From assembly GCA_963682175.1 (NCBI GenBank), contig OY821791.1, positions 20,922,542 through 20,986,541 of the forward strand: 64,000 nt of DNA. Reading direction: 5' to 3'. Below the pieces are notes generated by a model. The model did not search any database. It saw only the letters and a program-made list of their open reading frames with translations, and was not told the DNA's origin. The stretch's first letter is position 1, and each line of letters begins with the position of its first letter. Below are positions 33,234 through 43,816 of this stretch, piece after piece. The position numbers and the translations under genes are program-made. This DNA comes from Triglochin maritima. Its lineage: Eukaryota; Streptophyta; Magnoliopsida; Alismatales; Juncaginaceae.

Positions 33234-33655
33234 ACCCTGCCACTGAAGGTTTGAACAATTACAGGGATTGGGAATATCGTATGTCTGAAGCGGATCTCCA
33301 GCTCTACACTATCCCAAATTGAAACTGACTTCTAGCCATTGAGGAAGATCGCAGCTACTTGACACAAGAAGGGTAACAAGTGGTGGTGTATGTAAAATTA
33401 CCAACCTCAAGCAAATCAAGGGTCATGATGGAATTTGGGATGGGAAGTCTCTCGTCAAAAAATAAAATAATCAAGCCATCAAATATGAGACCAACAAAAA
33501 GAAAAAAATGGCAAGAGAAAAATATTGTATATAGATAGAGGAAAGGAAGATGAAGAAAACAGAACAGGGAATCTCTACAATAACGCTGTCCGAAACTAAA
33601 TCTCATCCGCCAATTGGAGAAGGCACCACCAAATCAACGAACACCCCTAACACCA
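33234..33655 (+). other. Gap between protease and ORF-X
   Basis: No coding signal. It contains a short A/G-rich stretch near 33480-33560 and nothing else recognisable. Confidence 0.5.
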
Positions 33656-34237
33656 ATGCAACCCATTGAGAATGTTTGTGGTCCTAGCAAAAACTCATTG
33701 CCTGTCTTTGCAATGCAACAGAGTGAGTTGGCATCAAACATAAATGTACAAAAGGAAAGTTCGTTGCATGATTCAGTTGAGAGTACTAGTGACAGTGAGA
33801 CACCTCATCATATGCCTATACCAGAAGGTGTCTCTATCTCATGTCCCGTGGCCATTGAGCCATTTGAGCTTCATATTGACTCCAACAAGGACCCACCTAT
33901 GACCAAGCTTGTGGTTGATGATCTAACTGATGGTGGGAGGTCCTTGCTAGATAACTTGGGGACAAGCCCCATTCTTAGTGATGCAGGTCTACTGCATCCA
34001 TCGAATGAGCTTGAGGAACTCATTCCGATGCACCCACCTATTGGTTTGAGGGTTTTGTTCGATGAGCAACTAAACCCTAGTGAGGCAACACAACTTCATT
34101 CTTTGACGCCCACACCCAACCAATATCATGAGGGGTTTGAGTCTTTCAGCTTTGACCTTTCACCCCTCACGACACCTCTAATATCTCGGCAAGTCTCTGG
34201 GCCTCATGACTTGATGTTCTCATTTGATGTTCTTTGA
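33656..34237 (+). CDS. ORF-X: 193-residue protein of unknown function inside the gag-pro element
   Basis: Open from at least 33614. The first in-frame ATG is at 33656 (MQPIENVCGPSKNS), and it ends at TGA 34235-34237. I do not recognise a family. It is acidic and rich in Pro, Ser and Leu, with segments such as KLVVDDLTDGGRSLLDN, LHPSNELEELIPMHPPIG and FESFSFDLSPLTTPL. No transmembrane stretch, signal peptide or zinc motif is visible. It occupies the place where pol would be in an autonomous element. It stays open over 582 bases while the gag-protease upstream is broken by two frame shifts and four stops. I saw no counterpart in the young element at 43817-51155. It could be a captured host exon, an ancestral accessory ORF, or chance. 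Confidence 0.4.
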   Translation: MQPIENVCGPSKNSLPVFAMQQSELASNINVQKESSLHDSVESTSDSETPHHMPIPEGVSISCPVAIEPFELHIDSNKDPPMTKLVVDDLTDGGRSLLDNLGTSPILSDAGLLHPSNELEELIPMHPPIGLRVLFDEQLNPSEATQLHSLTPTPNQYHEGFESFSFDLSPLTTPLISRQVSGPHDLMFSFDVL

Positions 34238-35647
34238 CCAAATGATTTTTAGAATATCGTTGTTGCTGTATATATCATTTTAAAAATAAAAATAAAAAGA
34301 AAAAAACAAAAAAGAAGGAAAAAAAGTGTGTAATAAAAGACTCCATGAGCGAGCATTGATTGTTGTGGGCCCCAACCCTTTTGTACTTCGGCCCCATTTC
34401 TTCACGTATTTGTCTCCCTTCTTCAGTATCTTACAGGTTTTGAGGGAATGCGGGTTTGTGTCCATCAACATAACCACGAACATTCTTTTGTGCTTTTTGT
34501 TGGTGAGATCTTTCATTTTTCATGCATAAATCCATGTAGCATCTTGTTCACATTCATTGAGGACAATGCATGAAGTAGGTGTGGGGGGGGTGCTTTACGT
34601 GTGTACATAGTCAAGTCGTTTTCCTTTGAGTTTGTCTTCTTTTATTTGTACTGCTAGGGTCATGTTGGTGTGCTGCATTTAATATCGATATATCTGTTTG
34701 CCATGATCCTTGGGTGACTTGTCTTCTTTTGCTTGCCTAGTGCTTTAAAATTTTCACATTTCTTTCAAAATCTTAATGTGTTTGCGAAAGAAAATGTTTT
34801 TGTGGGTTTTGTGTGTGTTTAGCATGTGCAAAAACCGTTGAGAGGCAAAGTAAAAAGAAAGCTCCCAAAATTGTCTTGAACTTGAAGCATTAGGATATCT
34901 AGTTTACTGGCTTTAGGTCTTATCGAGTCGTTAGGATGCACCCCGGTTTTCCCTCGGGGGGCGTGTAATCATAGGGTTTCAGCACTCAAACATTTAAAGA
35001 AGTCCACCGTGAACCTAGTGAGTCAAATAATTCGTGTCTGTTAGTATAAAAAAGTTTGTCGTAGTCAAGGGCCCTTAATCTCTTTTTGTGAAACTTAAGT
35101 GTCGGGGTTTTGGTTCCCATGTAGATAAATAAATAAGTGGTGTTCTCTCTTCTCGCACGGCTCCTATCACTCGGGAAAGTAGGTCTGAGGGGACTTTGTG
35201 CCTGGGGCTTTCGAGTCATCTGACTTGGGATGCACCGACCGAACACTCATTACACGGGTGGTAGGAATCACCCTATGTGGAGGTTTGGGGGAAGGTGTGC
35301 GTGATAGTGTAAGTCCTCATAGGCAATGATGCACGAAACCTGACCCTGGGAGAATCAAACACCAACCAATAAACAACTCCAAAGAAAAAGAAAAAAAAAG
35401 AAAAAGAAAAAGAAAAAAAGAGTCAAATAAGAACCAAAATGGACTTTACACATTGTATCACATTCAGAAGTTAAGGTTGCCCATGTCTTTCACTTAAGTC
35501 CTTAACTAACTTTCACGAATGGTTCATTAGGCTAGGTGTGTGGACTGATTACCCATATAGTGTCGACCCGTAGTATTACCGCGTCCCATGATCGACAAAA
35601 TAAGTCCAACAAGTCGTGTAGCTAGATTGATTAATGCATCTTGTTCG
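34238..35647 (+). other. 3' non-coding internal region of the plus-strand element
   Basis: AT-rich, without a supported gene. The part after about 35150 aligns with element C (16413-17098 on the minus strand). It contains a short GA/AAAG run at 35380-35425. The small minus-strand ORFs at 34280-34516 and 34986-35246 look accidental. Confidence 0.6.
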
Positions 35648-35775
35648 GATTTTGTGGGTATATCCGCTGAAAACCCTCAGGAGACCACTCCTCCTCCGCG
35701 ACAAGGAGGTTTAACGGCTTGTTGCACGTGCTAAGTGCAACCGTGATTCCTACAAAAGTGAGTTAGGATTTCTTG
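35648..35775 (+). other. Conserved non-coding hairpin block (plus-strand element copy)
   Basis: GGATTTTGTGGGTATATCCGCTG opens it and AGTGAGTTAGGATTTC closes it. Between them are CAGGAG-acca-CTCC and CCTCC-gcgacaa-GGAGG stems. The same order is on the minus strand at 16495-16625 and 45056-45183. Confidence 0.7.
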
Positions 35776-35829
35776 TTTTTCTCGTATGCTTTCTCCTTTC
35801 TTTGTTTTGGTCGGGACAAGCAAAAGTTA

Positions 35830-35843
35830 GGTGTGGGGGTATT
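35830..35843 (+). other. Polypurine tract of the plus-strand gag-pro element
   Basis: ggtgtgggggtatt lies directly before the 3' LTR. The same tract occurs on the minus strand at 44991-45010 and beside 16412. Confidence 0.8.
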
Positions 35844-37200
35844 TGATTGACATCATTTCATGCTCATATTTGCATCTTATATCCATTATCTTTCACCTAA
35901 ACAATGCTATGTAACGAGTTTTATGTTTAGTTTTCAGGAATAAATAGGTTTGAAGAGATGAAGCAAAAAAGGACCCAAAAGCTCGGAAAAATTACTGAAT
36001 TGTGAGATCTAGGGACTGAGATGCAAGGGAGAAGGACCTGAACGTCAGACCGAAGGACCTAAGAGCAAAACAGAATACTCCATACCATCATGGGGAGTAT
36101 ATTAGCATTTCGATTTCGGTCGGAGCTCAAACAAGTCAAGTAACCGCATCAAAGATAAACAATACCAGCAAGAAAAGCCCACAACAAATTCCAACCTGAT
36201 CCAAAGTTTATGGACCGCAAATTGGCGGTCCAGGTCACTCTGGATCCGCCCCAATTTCTCCAACACATGTATTAGAGGATGTTTAGTCCCACATCGGGGA
36301 ATTGTCCCGCAGTACCTTTTTCTATGGCTATAAATAGAACTCTTCACCTTCTAATGTAATCACTCGATTTTTTAAGTGCATATTCTTCCTACTAGAAGTG
36401 AGGCCTTGAAACACACACTAAAGTAGGAGGATGCTACTTGAAATGTGAGTCACTTTAATAAATGTTTCTTTATTATCTTGTTTGTTTTAGGTTTCTTGTT
36501 TTACTTTGTTTAATTTCATTTCATTAGTTTTAGTACCTTAGTTAATATGCTTTCTTTGCTTAGTTTAATAATTAGTGTAATGTGTAGTGAGTAGTTCCAT
36601 CCCCTTTGGGGGGTGGAGTACATGTTCATACATGCATTAGAGAATGGAATGAATGCTTTATTTCCAATGTGTTGATAAAACATGAATGTATGCTTGCTTG
36701 TTCAGGATAGAATTTATAACTTGATGAGTTTTGCCAAAATGATTAGACACCTCTCATGCTTGTTTAGGTTTTGAAATAAACAACTTGCATATGTAAATGT
36801 TAATCAACTAGGTTGGTGAATGGATTGATAGGTTTTTCCATAACATTTAGACACTTCCTATGCATGATAACACCACCTTCATTTGTGCTTAAAGATTGTG
36901 TTCAACACCCACCTCTTTGCATGTGTGCACTCACTCCACCCCTTAGGGGTTTTCCATTTCTGAATTCCAGCACTCGTCTTTCGTTCTTAGTTTAGTTTTA
37001 GTTAATCGTTTGTTGCTTTCTTTCACATTTCATACTTCATACTTTGTAGTGTAGCGTAGCGTAGCATAATCAACTCTCTTCCCTATTTTTGCCACTTGAT
37101 TTCGTGCAAACGAGAGGCTGCTCACCTCCCTGAGGACGACCCGCATTTGCCACCGCTTCAATGCGGCCGTGCACTTGCGGTTTAATTTAAACGTTCAACA
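35844..37200 (+). repeat. 3' LTR of the plus-strand gag-pro element
   Basis: 1357 bp. A perfect hairpin TGGACCGC (36211-36218), loop AAATTG, GCGGTCCA (36225-36232) sits about 96 bp upstream of TATA (36328-36337). The end carries the family U5 block gtgcacttgcggt. Confidence 0.9.
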
Positions 37201-38855
37201 ATACTCCATGCCTTGATTTCTGATTTTTTTGTCATGTAGGCTTGCATTACTTCTCAATTTCATTCACATAGTGTTCCATGATTTTGCGCTGATCATAAGT
37301 CACTCAATCATGCGTTAGTCGAGGTCTATGTTCAGATTATATTCCATGATGGTTTACTGATCTTATGCCATAGGTGCCAGCCTTGCTTAGTGATTAAATC
37401 CAGATAAATTCCTGTTGAGATAGTCCCTGATTTCAGACCATTTTTCGTGCTTTATCTCATGATTATATCTCTGATCTAGTCTAGAATAGTAAGTTCCTAC
37501 CATATACATATGTTCTGAAATTCTGGATGCATGATTTAGTTTGCTTGTGAGGTTTGTTTATAATACATCCCAATATTGTACATGTCTCATTACTTCCTTC
37601 ACATGTTATGTTACTGTTATGTAGTATGTGTTTTGGGTATGTATGACGCATAGGATTTCAGATCTTATAACATCCTTATCATGACCCGTAGAAGACTCGC
37701 TGAGTTGTTATCTTGATTGCCGATCTGGTTATGATTGCTTGCTATTGTGGGTGTGGGTTGATTCCTGATTGCTATGTCTGATTTCCGAGTTGGTTAAGGG
37801 CAACTAGGAGGGTATCCGGATACTCTTCCTTGAGCCCGTTCCACACACTCTAGATGCATTAGATTTTAGGTGCTTAAGCAGTTTGCATTGCATTTCATCT
37901 GATTAATAATACTGGGCACTTTTCATTTTCTGGGCCGACGGGCCACGAGTGGGTCCTCTAGTTCCGGAGGCCATTCGCATAAGACCTTCACATTGGGAGG
38001 CTAGGCGTAAGATAAGTTCTGGGCTGGCGCGCTGCCATTCTGTCTCAGGGTAGGTGTTCCCAAGTTCGCGATGGCACAATGTAGGTCACTTGCCGCGAAT
38101 TGGGACACTTATCCGGCGCACCGCTTTGTGCCGAGCGGTGGGTCACTGTCGAGTGACCGCCTTTGACCAGCGAGGCTGGTGTTCTGGTTCCTTTCGAGGA
38201 ATTTTTCGGGTGCGTCGGACCGGCACGGCTTATGGAGTTGTAGCCTTCTGTTGCATTTGATGTTCTTCTTGTTCTGTTCTGACCAGTATGGTTGGTATTC
38301 TGGCTCCCTTGGAGGGATTTCTGTGGGTGTTACCCATTTGGCACGACTGATGGAGTTGTAGTATTCTGATGCATTATGTGCTTTTCTATTTCTGTTTCGG
38401 ATGCTTTTGTCGTAGATAGATTGCATGCATTCTTCCATATAACTTTGTTTGGGCCAGGGGCATACTGGGTTTTCTTAATTGAAAACTCACGCATTTGTTA
38501 ATGTGGTGGTTGCAGGTACTTAGGTTTCCACAGGGCGAATTGGACGAGTAGTCAAAAATTCTATAGACGAGGGACACGTCGACCATATTCTTCAGTTTGT
38601 CTTTTGCTTCCGTATTATTTACGATGTATTTCCCTTTGAACTCGATGTAATGTATTTGACCTTCTTACCATATATGGATATTCTCTCACTTTTCAGTTAT
38701 GTTTTATGTTACTCCATCCGTGCATGATCTCTCTATGTATTGTCGAGTCGTGTTTGGTCTGTCTTTTGTAACTCCTTCAGTCGTCGCAGAGGTCTCTCAT
38801 CGCGACACTTGTAGTCCTTCCCAGTGTGCGTACCCATTAGATCGGGGGCGTTACA

Positions 38856-39820
38856 AGTGGAGAAGAGGACAAGTGGGAGATAGAGAATGAAAGAGAAGAG
38901 GGAAAAGGTGGGAGACAAGGAGAGAGGCAACAAGAGAGGTAAAGAAGAGAGGGAAGGAGGAGAGAAGTGGATGATAGAGAAGGGAGAGAATGGAAGTAGA
39001 AAGGAGAGATAGGGGAGAAGAATTGGGATAGAAGGAGAGATAGAGAGAGAGGAGGAGAAGGGAAAGTGGATAATAGAGAATGATAAAAAGAGGGAGAGAG
39101 AAGAAGAACAAGAAGAGAGAAGGATAAGGAGAGAAGGTTACGAAGGAAGGCAGAGGAGATGGAGAAGGAATATGAGGGAGATAGTGATGAGGAGAGAGAG
39201 AAGGAGAAGAGGGCAGTGTTGTAAAGTAGAGAAGAGAGGGGGGTATAGAGGTAATGCGAGAGAGACAGAGAGAAGGGAGAGAAGGAGAGAGAGAGAAGGG
39301 AGAAGAGAGAGAAGGAGAGGGAGAAAAGGAGAAGCGAGAGAAAGGAGAGAAGAAGAAGGAGAAGGAGAGAGGAGAAAGAGATAAAGAGAGAGGGATAAGG
39401 AGAAGAGGGATAATGGAGGGACGGGAGAAGAGAGAGAAAGACAGAGAAGGAAGTGAAAATGAGAAGGGAGAGAGGAGTAGAAGGATAATGAAAATGAGAG
39501 GGGAGAGGGGAGAGAGGGGGGAAGAAGGGAAGAGAGAGAAGAAGAGGAGATAAGGAGAGGAGAGGGAGGTAGAGAAGACAAGGAGAAGAGAGAAGGGAGA
39601 GAGGGAAGGATAGAGATGGAGAAGAGGGAAGGGGGATATGGATATGGAGTGAAATGAGAAGGAGAATAGAGGAGAGGAGAGGGACAAGGGAGAGAAGGGA
39701 AGAGGGAGGAGGGAGAGGAAGGGAGAGAGAGCACGAGAGGAGTAGAAGTAGGAGGGAGTGGGGGAGGGAGATAAGAAGGAGAGGTATAAGAGGGAGTTAG
39801 AGAAGGAGAAAGAAGAAAGG
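38856..39820 (+). repeat. Purine-rich dispersed repeat, copy P3 main part
   Basis: It continues 27004-27042 once the solo LTR is removed. It aligns over about 600 bp with 54785-55365, including tagagaatgaaagagaagag, gaatatgagggagatag and aatgcgagagagac. The last part aligns with 22541-22732. The 573-codon minus-strand frame through it reads only Ser, Leu, Pro and Phe and is a by-product of composition. Confidence 0.85.
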
Positions 39821-39878
39821 AAACATATTACATAATATATTTCGAGGCTAAGGCTCCCTTTTTCTTTGCAAAAAAAAA
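39821..39878 (+). mobile_element. LINE-H: 58-base LINE 3' tail
   Basis: It begins aaacatattacataata, matching the last bases of LINE-E. It has the stem-loop segment gaggctaaggctc (39844-39856, one mismatch in the stem) and a T-run/TTTGC/A9 tail. Both sides are purine tract. It is an extremely short, 5'-truncated insertion on the purine strand. Confidence 0.75.
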
Positions 39879-40555
39879 GAAAAAGAAGAGACGAAAGATA
39901 AGAGGAGAGAGAGATAAGAAGAGGGAGAAGTAGAGTGGAGAGAGAGGGAAGGGAACGACAGGGAGATGACGAGATAAAGAAGGGAAGGTGAGAGAAAAAG
40001 GAGACGAGAGAGGGAATGAGAGGAATACGAGGAGGAGTGAGAGAGCGAGAGAGAAGGGGAGGAAGAGACGGAGAAGGAGAAGAGGGAGGGGATGAGAGGA
40101 GACGAAGGGATAAGAGGAGAGAGAGGAGGAGGAGGAAGTAGAGAGAGAGCAAAGTAGAGGAAGAGAGGAAGAAGAGAGGAGAGAGAGAGAAGAAGTCAGA
40201 GAGAGGAGGAGAGATTGAACGAGAGAATGAGAAGAGGATAGAGAAGGAAATGAGGAGAAGAGGGAATAGGGAAGGGAACGAGATAGACAAGGGAGGATAG
40301 AGGTAGAGAATGAGAGTGAGTAGGAGCGAGAGAGATAGAGGAGGAGAGATGAAATGAGAGAGGAGAGAGGAGGAGAGCGATAAAGAGAAAGTGAAGGGGA
40401 GAGAAAAATGAGAAGGGTGTGAGTGATAAAACGAAGATGAGGGAAGAGAAGATGATTGGAGAGAGAAGAATGTGGAGAATGGGAGACGGGAAGGGAGAGA
40501 GAGAGAACGAGTAGACGAGGAAGGAAGGGAAGGAGGAGATAGAGAGAGAAGGTGT
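39879..40555 (+). repeat. Purine-rich tract, copy P4
   Basis: About 680 bases of A/G-rich DNA after LINE-H. At about 40556 the strand bias flips to C/T for some 43 bases before the 3' end of LINE-G. Confidence 0.75.
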
Positions 40556-40598
40556 TTCCCCCTCCTTCTCATCTTCGCTCTCCTTGTCTCCTTTTTGT
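40556..40598 (-). repeat. Short purine tract on the minus strand next to LINE-G
   Basis: C/T-rich on the plus strand, therefore purine-rich on LINE-G's sense strand, directly after its tail. Confidence 0.6.
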
Positions 40599-40614
40599 TT
40601 GCGATGCAAAAAAG

Positions 40615-40627
40615 GAGGCTTGGCCTC
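40615..40627 (-). other. LINE-G 3' stem-loop
   Basis: On the minus strand GAGGC-CAA-GCCTC, the same stem as in LINE-B, D and E with a changed loop, followed by a T-run/GCA segment and A-rich tail. Confidence 0.7.
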
Positions 40628-40982
40628 TAATTCTATTGATTAAGTAAATTGTACAACCCACAAAAATACGTGTTTAGTCTGTGGGTTCATGCCACATGCA
40701 TGACCGACTACTACTAGCTAAGTAAACCACTACGTGATAACTAATACATCCTTACATGCAACCTATTACAGCCCTACACCGTTACAACATTACATCTTCA
40801 CCATCTCATAACTAATGTGCATGGTAAGCCTACGTTGTCTCGAACAATTGAACTTCCTCCTCTTCCTTTGCAAGCTCCTTTACTTTCTCCCTCATACACC
40901 GGACCGTATCCTTGATAGTCTCCATGATGTCTGCCAGTTTCTTCTTGTCCCCTTGAAATATTCTTTGGTTTCGTTCTTGGCA

Positions 40983-41751
40983 TCATTCATGTATCATGGC
41001 ATTGAATGCCCACCTCCTCACTACTTTGGCCATCTTACTTCCTCGCGCAAGAGATATGCGTCTAGATTCTCCTTCTAGAGTATTTGCTATGTTCGGGCAA
41101 AGCTTCAAAAGTTCAAGAAGATGACTCCACACCTCTCTCGTATAAGCACATCCCCAAAAGAGGTGCTCGATATACTCATCCACCCCATCGCAAAGGACAC
41201 ACATCGGATCATGCATGGCTCCCATTTGGTTCATGAGTTTTTTAGTGACTATTCGGCTCCTCATCGCTCTCCAAATCGTGAGCGCATGCTTGGGAATAGC
41301 ATGTTTGTGCCACACCATGTCCGCCCAACAAACTTTGTTCCCCGGCTTCTTCACCCACTTCAAAACTTCCTTCATCCCAAGAGTCTCCCTTCGCCCATTT
41401 ACCCTTGTCGGGCTTGTCCACTCCTCCTAGGATGGGATTGTTTTGGATCTTTGACAACAATTCCTCCACAATAGTCGACCGTGGAGGAGGGAGGTACCAC
41501 TCGCCATCTCCAATGAAATAAAAAACTTTGGTGTCCCAAAGTACTCCTACTTCGTAATGTAACCTCTCACCGAATGGTTCACATTGAATTGGTTCACCAC
41601 ACCAAGGGTATTGGAAGAACCTTATAACCTCCCCATTCCCCACCTCATATTTGATATGTTTCCTTGCGATATCACGAACTCGGAGGATCCCTCTCCATGC
41701 CCATGATGAGGTGGACGGAGGTCTAGCTAGCCATATTGACCTATTCTTCAA
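40983..41751 (-). pseudogene. LINE-G zf-RVT region
   Basis: Two overlapping frames. The first (41751-41242) has NRSIWLARPPSTSSWAWRG and QYPWCGEPIQC. After a frame change the second (41375-40983) has WHKHAIPKHALTIWRAM and the zinc ligands CVLCDGVDEYIEHLFWGC. It ends near FNAMIHE. Confidence 0.85.
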
Positions 41752-42029
41752 GTATTTTTTGTCGAATATACTTCACCCAAAGGGAGCTTTCATCTTTCAC
41801 CATGAGCCAAAACAACCAGAGGAGGCCTACATCATTCCAATCTATGAGTTGCTTTAGACCAAGCCACCTTTATGCTTGGGCGTGCATACATCTCTCCATG
41901 CTACCACCACCCATTTTTTACGCCCCCCCCAAATGAATCTACACATGAGGCTCTCAATTTCTTGAAGTACATTCCTTGGGATAATGAATCTAGACAAGGA
42001 CACTTCTCACAAGCACTACTCGCCCGTCG

Positions 42030-43110
42030 ATGGATAGGAAGTTTTGTTGCCATGTCCTCAAGTGCGCCTTCACTTTGTTCACAAGTGTCATACAATGCCT
42101 CTTTCCCATCAACTCTGATAAGAGTGGTAGCCCAAGATAGCCTTTCGTTCCCTACGTCGATGTGTCTCTATCCAATCTCAATGCACCACTTCCCCTCCCA
42201 TAAATATTTGACTTTTGGAAACAATAAATCTCAGCCCCGACACACCGTGAACTCCCCAATGTCGTTTCTTATTGCTTGGGCGTTCTCCTTTGTGTCTTTG
42301 GCAAAAAAGAGGACATCATCAGTGCAGAGCATCGGTGCAGAGCAAATGTGAGACGGCCACATCACCACAAGCTATTGGGCTGATTTTTCCTTCCATCACC
42401 ACCATTTTCAACATTTTGCTCAATACGTCCATGCACATAGCAAACCAGTAGGGAGCCAATGGGTCATCTTGCTTCAAGCTATTCCACGTGGAAAACATTT
42501 TTGAATTTTCTCCAATGACCGTCACCACAAAGGAGGCTTTTACACAAGCTAAGATGAGCTTCCACCACTTGACTGGGAACCCGAATGTCTGCATAACTTG
42601 ATCAAGAAAATCCCACGAGATAGAATCATAAGCTTTCCGTATATCAAGCTTTATGCACATCCGTCCTCTTCCTCTTTCAAGAGGGAGATTATGGCAAAGC
42701 TCATGTGCAAGAAGTATGTTATCAGTTGTTCTCCTCCCTTGGAGAAAAGCGCTTTGATTTTCTCCCACTAACCTTGGTAACAATCCCTTCAATCGATTTG
42801 CAAGCACCTTGGAAATGAATCTATACATCATGTTGCACAAAGATATGGGTCTATAATCTTCCACCATTGTTTGTGCCTTCTTCGTTGGGATAAGCGTAAT
42901 TGACGTGTAGTTCATTGGAGCCAACATCTTTCCGTTTCTCAAGCATGAGTCCACTGCCCTGAATATATCCTTCTAGATTATTCCCCCCATCTCCTTCAAG
43001 AATTTTGCATTAAATCCATCAGGACTCGGTGCTCTATCCACATTAGGATGCATCACCACATCTTCTAACTACTTCATCTCGAAATTTCGTAATAACCCTT
43101 CCCTATCCAA
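42030..43110 (-). pseudogene. LINE-G reverse transcriptase
   Basis: From 42954 to 42319 the frame is open for 211 codons: LIPTKKAQTMVEDYRPISLCN, NQSAFLQGRRTTDNILLAHEL, palm KLDIRKAYDSISWDF, and DDPLAPYWF where relatives have QGDPLAPY. The catalytic motif reads LLCTDAL in this frame because of a small duplication near 42325-42345. In the shifted frame CTDDVLFFAKDTKENAQAI is readable, so both Asp codons survive. The thumb continues in broken frames to about 42030. Confidence 0.85.
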
Positions 43111-43326
43111 TGGGTCAATGTGAGGTAAGGTTATCGAAGGCCTAAGAGGTTGTACCTGAAAACCATTAGCAAACAAGTTAGCAAAGTAGCATCGAAACGT
43201 TTCACGGATTTCGCCCTCCACTTCCACCACAATCTCTCCCTCTCGCAATCCTCTCACCTTATTGGTGGCTCTCCTAACTCGAAGTTGCTCATGAAAGATC
43301 CGGGTATTCCGGTCCCTCTCCTTCAA

Positions 43327-43816
43327 TCACTTGACTCTTGATTTTTGCCTTATGATGGCTTCTTCCAACGCAAGGACACGAGCTATCTCGTCTTTGGCTA
43401 CCATCTCAGCTCCATGTAAGGTCTCATCCTTCGGGTCCTCAACTCTCCTATTCCTTGCTTCTCCAAGAGAGTCCCTAGCCTCCCATACCTTGTGAACCAC
43501 ATTTCCGACTTTACTCCCACTCCACCTATTAAGCGCCACCTTCACTTCATTTAGCTTCTCAACTACAAGGAAATTGGAGTGCCAAGAATAAACTTTGCCC
43601 ATGCACCCTTGACTACTTCTTGAAATTCTTAATGCTCCACTCAATGATTTTCAAAATGAAACATTCTCTATTTGCCCAACCCATTTCCTTCCATTTTCAT
43701 GAGGAGCATGGCGTGGTCACTCAGATCCTTCTCGCCCACCACATAGAATGATTCCGGGAAGGCCTCAAGCCACGCATTGGTCATCATGATACGATTAATC
43801 CTTGTTTCAATGCAAG
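43327..43816 (-). pseudogene. LINE-G endonuclease C-terminus and linker (left of the insertion)
   Basis: Near 43816-43700 the minus strand reads IETRINRIMMTNAWLEAFPESFYVVGEKDLSDHAMLL, including the SDH catalytic motif and an Asn where Asp is expected in the D-R-I motif. The linker to RT follows (43644-43327, ending in RQKSRVK) with stops. Confidence 0.8.
43812..43816. repeat. Target-site duplication (left) of the young gag-pro element
   Basis: gcaag, repeated at 51156-51160. Confidence 0.92.

Larger units (their letters stand above)
28360..37200 (+). mobile_element. Gag-pro LTR retrotransposon without RT/integrase (Athila-like, TR-GAG type)
   Basis: 8,841 bp with LTRs at 28360-29684 and 35844-37200, both starting TGATTGACATC and ending TTCAACA. 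It is flanked by atact (28355-28359 and 37201-37205). A tRNA-Asp type primer site follows the 5' LTR. The internal part holds a long leader, a broken gag, a protease, an extra ORF of unknown function and about 1.6 kb of non-coding DNA, but no RT, RNase H or integrase. It belongs to the same family as the minus-strand element at 43817. It is nested inside the solo LTR, so it is younger than that LTR. Confidence 0.9.
27043..38855 (+). mobile_element. Solo LTR of a large element (2.97 kb), split by a nested gag-pro element
   Basis: It starts TGTAAGACCC and ends GGGGGCGTTACA, an inverted TGTAA...TTACA terminus. It is flanked by agtgg (27038-27042 and 38856-38860). Without the nested element it consists of 27043-28359 plus 37206-38855, 2,967 bp. 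It contains no primer site, polypurine tract or retroelement coding region, so it is a solo LTR. The gggccgacgggcc and cggaggccattcgc segments near 37930-37990 are reminiscent of long LTRs of Tekay/Del-type chromoviruses, but that assignment is tentative. The small ORFs in it (for example 27720-28033 and 38054-38438) have no recognisable product. Confidence 0.85.

Noticed and set aside
38851..40572. 573-codon minus-strand open frame rich in Ser, Leu, Pro and Phe
   Set aside because: It is the pyrimidine strand of a purine-rich repeat. Stop codons need purines, so a C/T-only strand stays open by composition alone. It also runs through a LINE tail.
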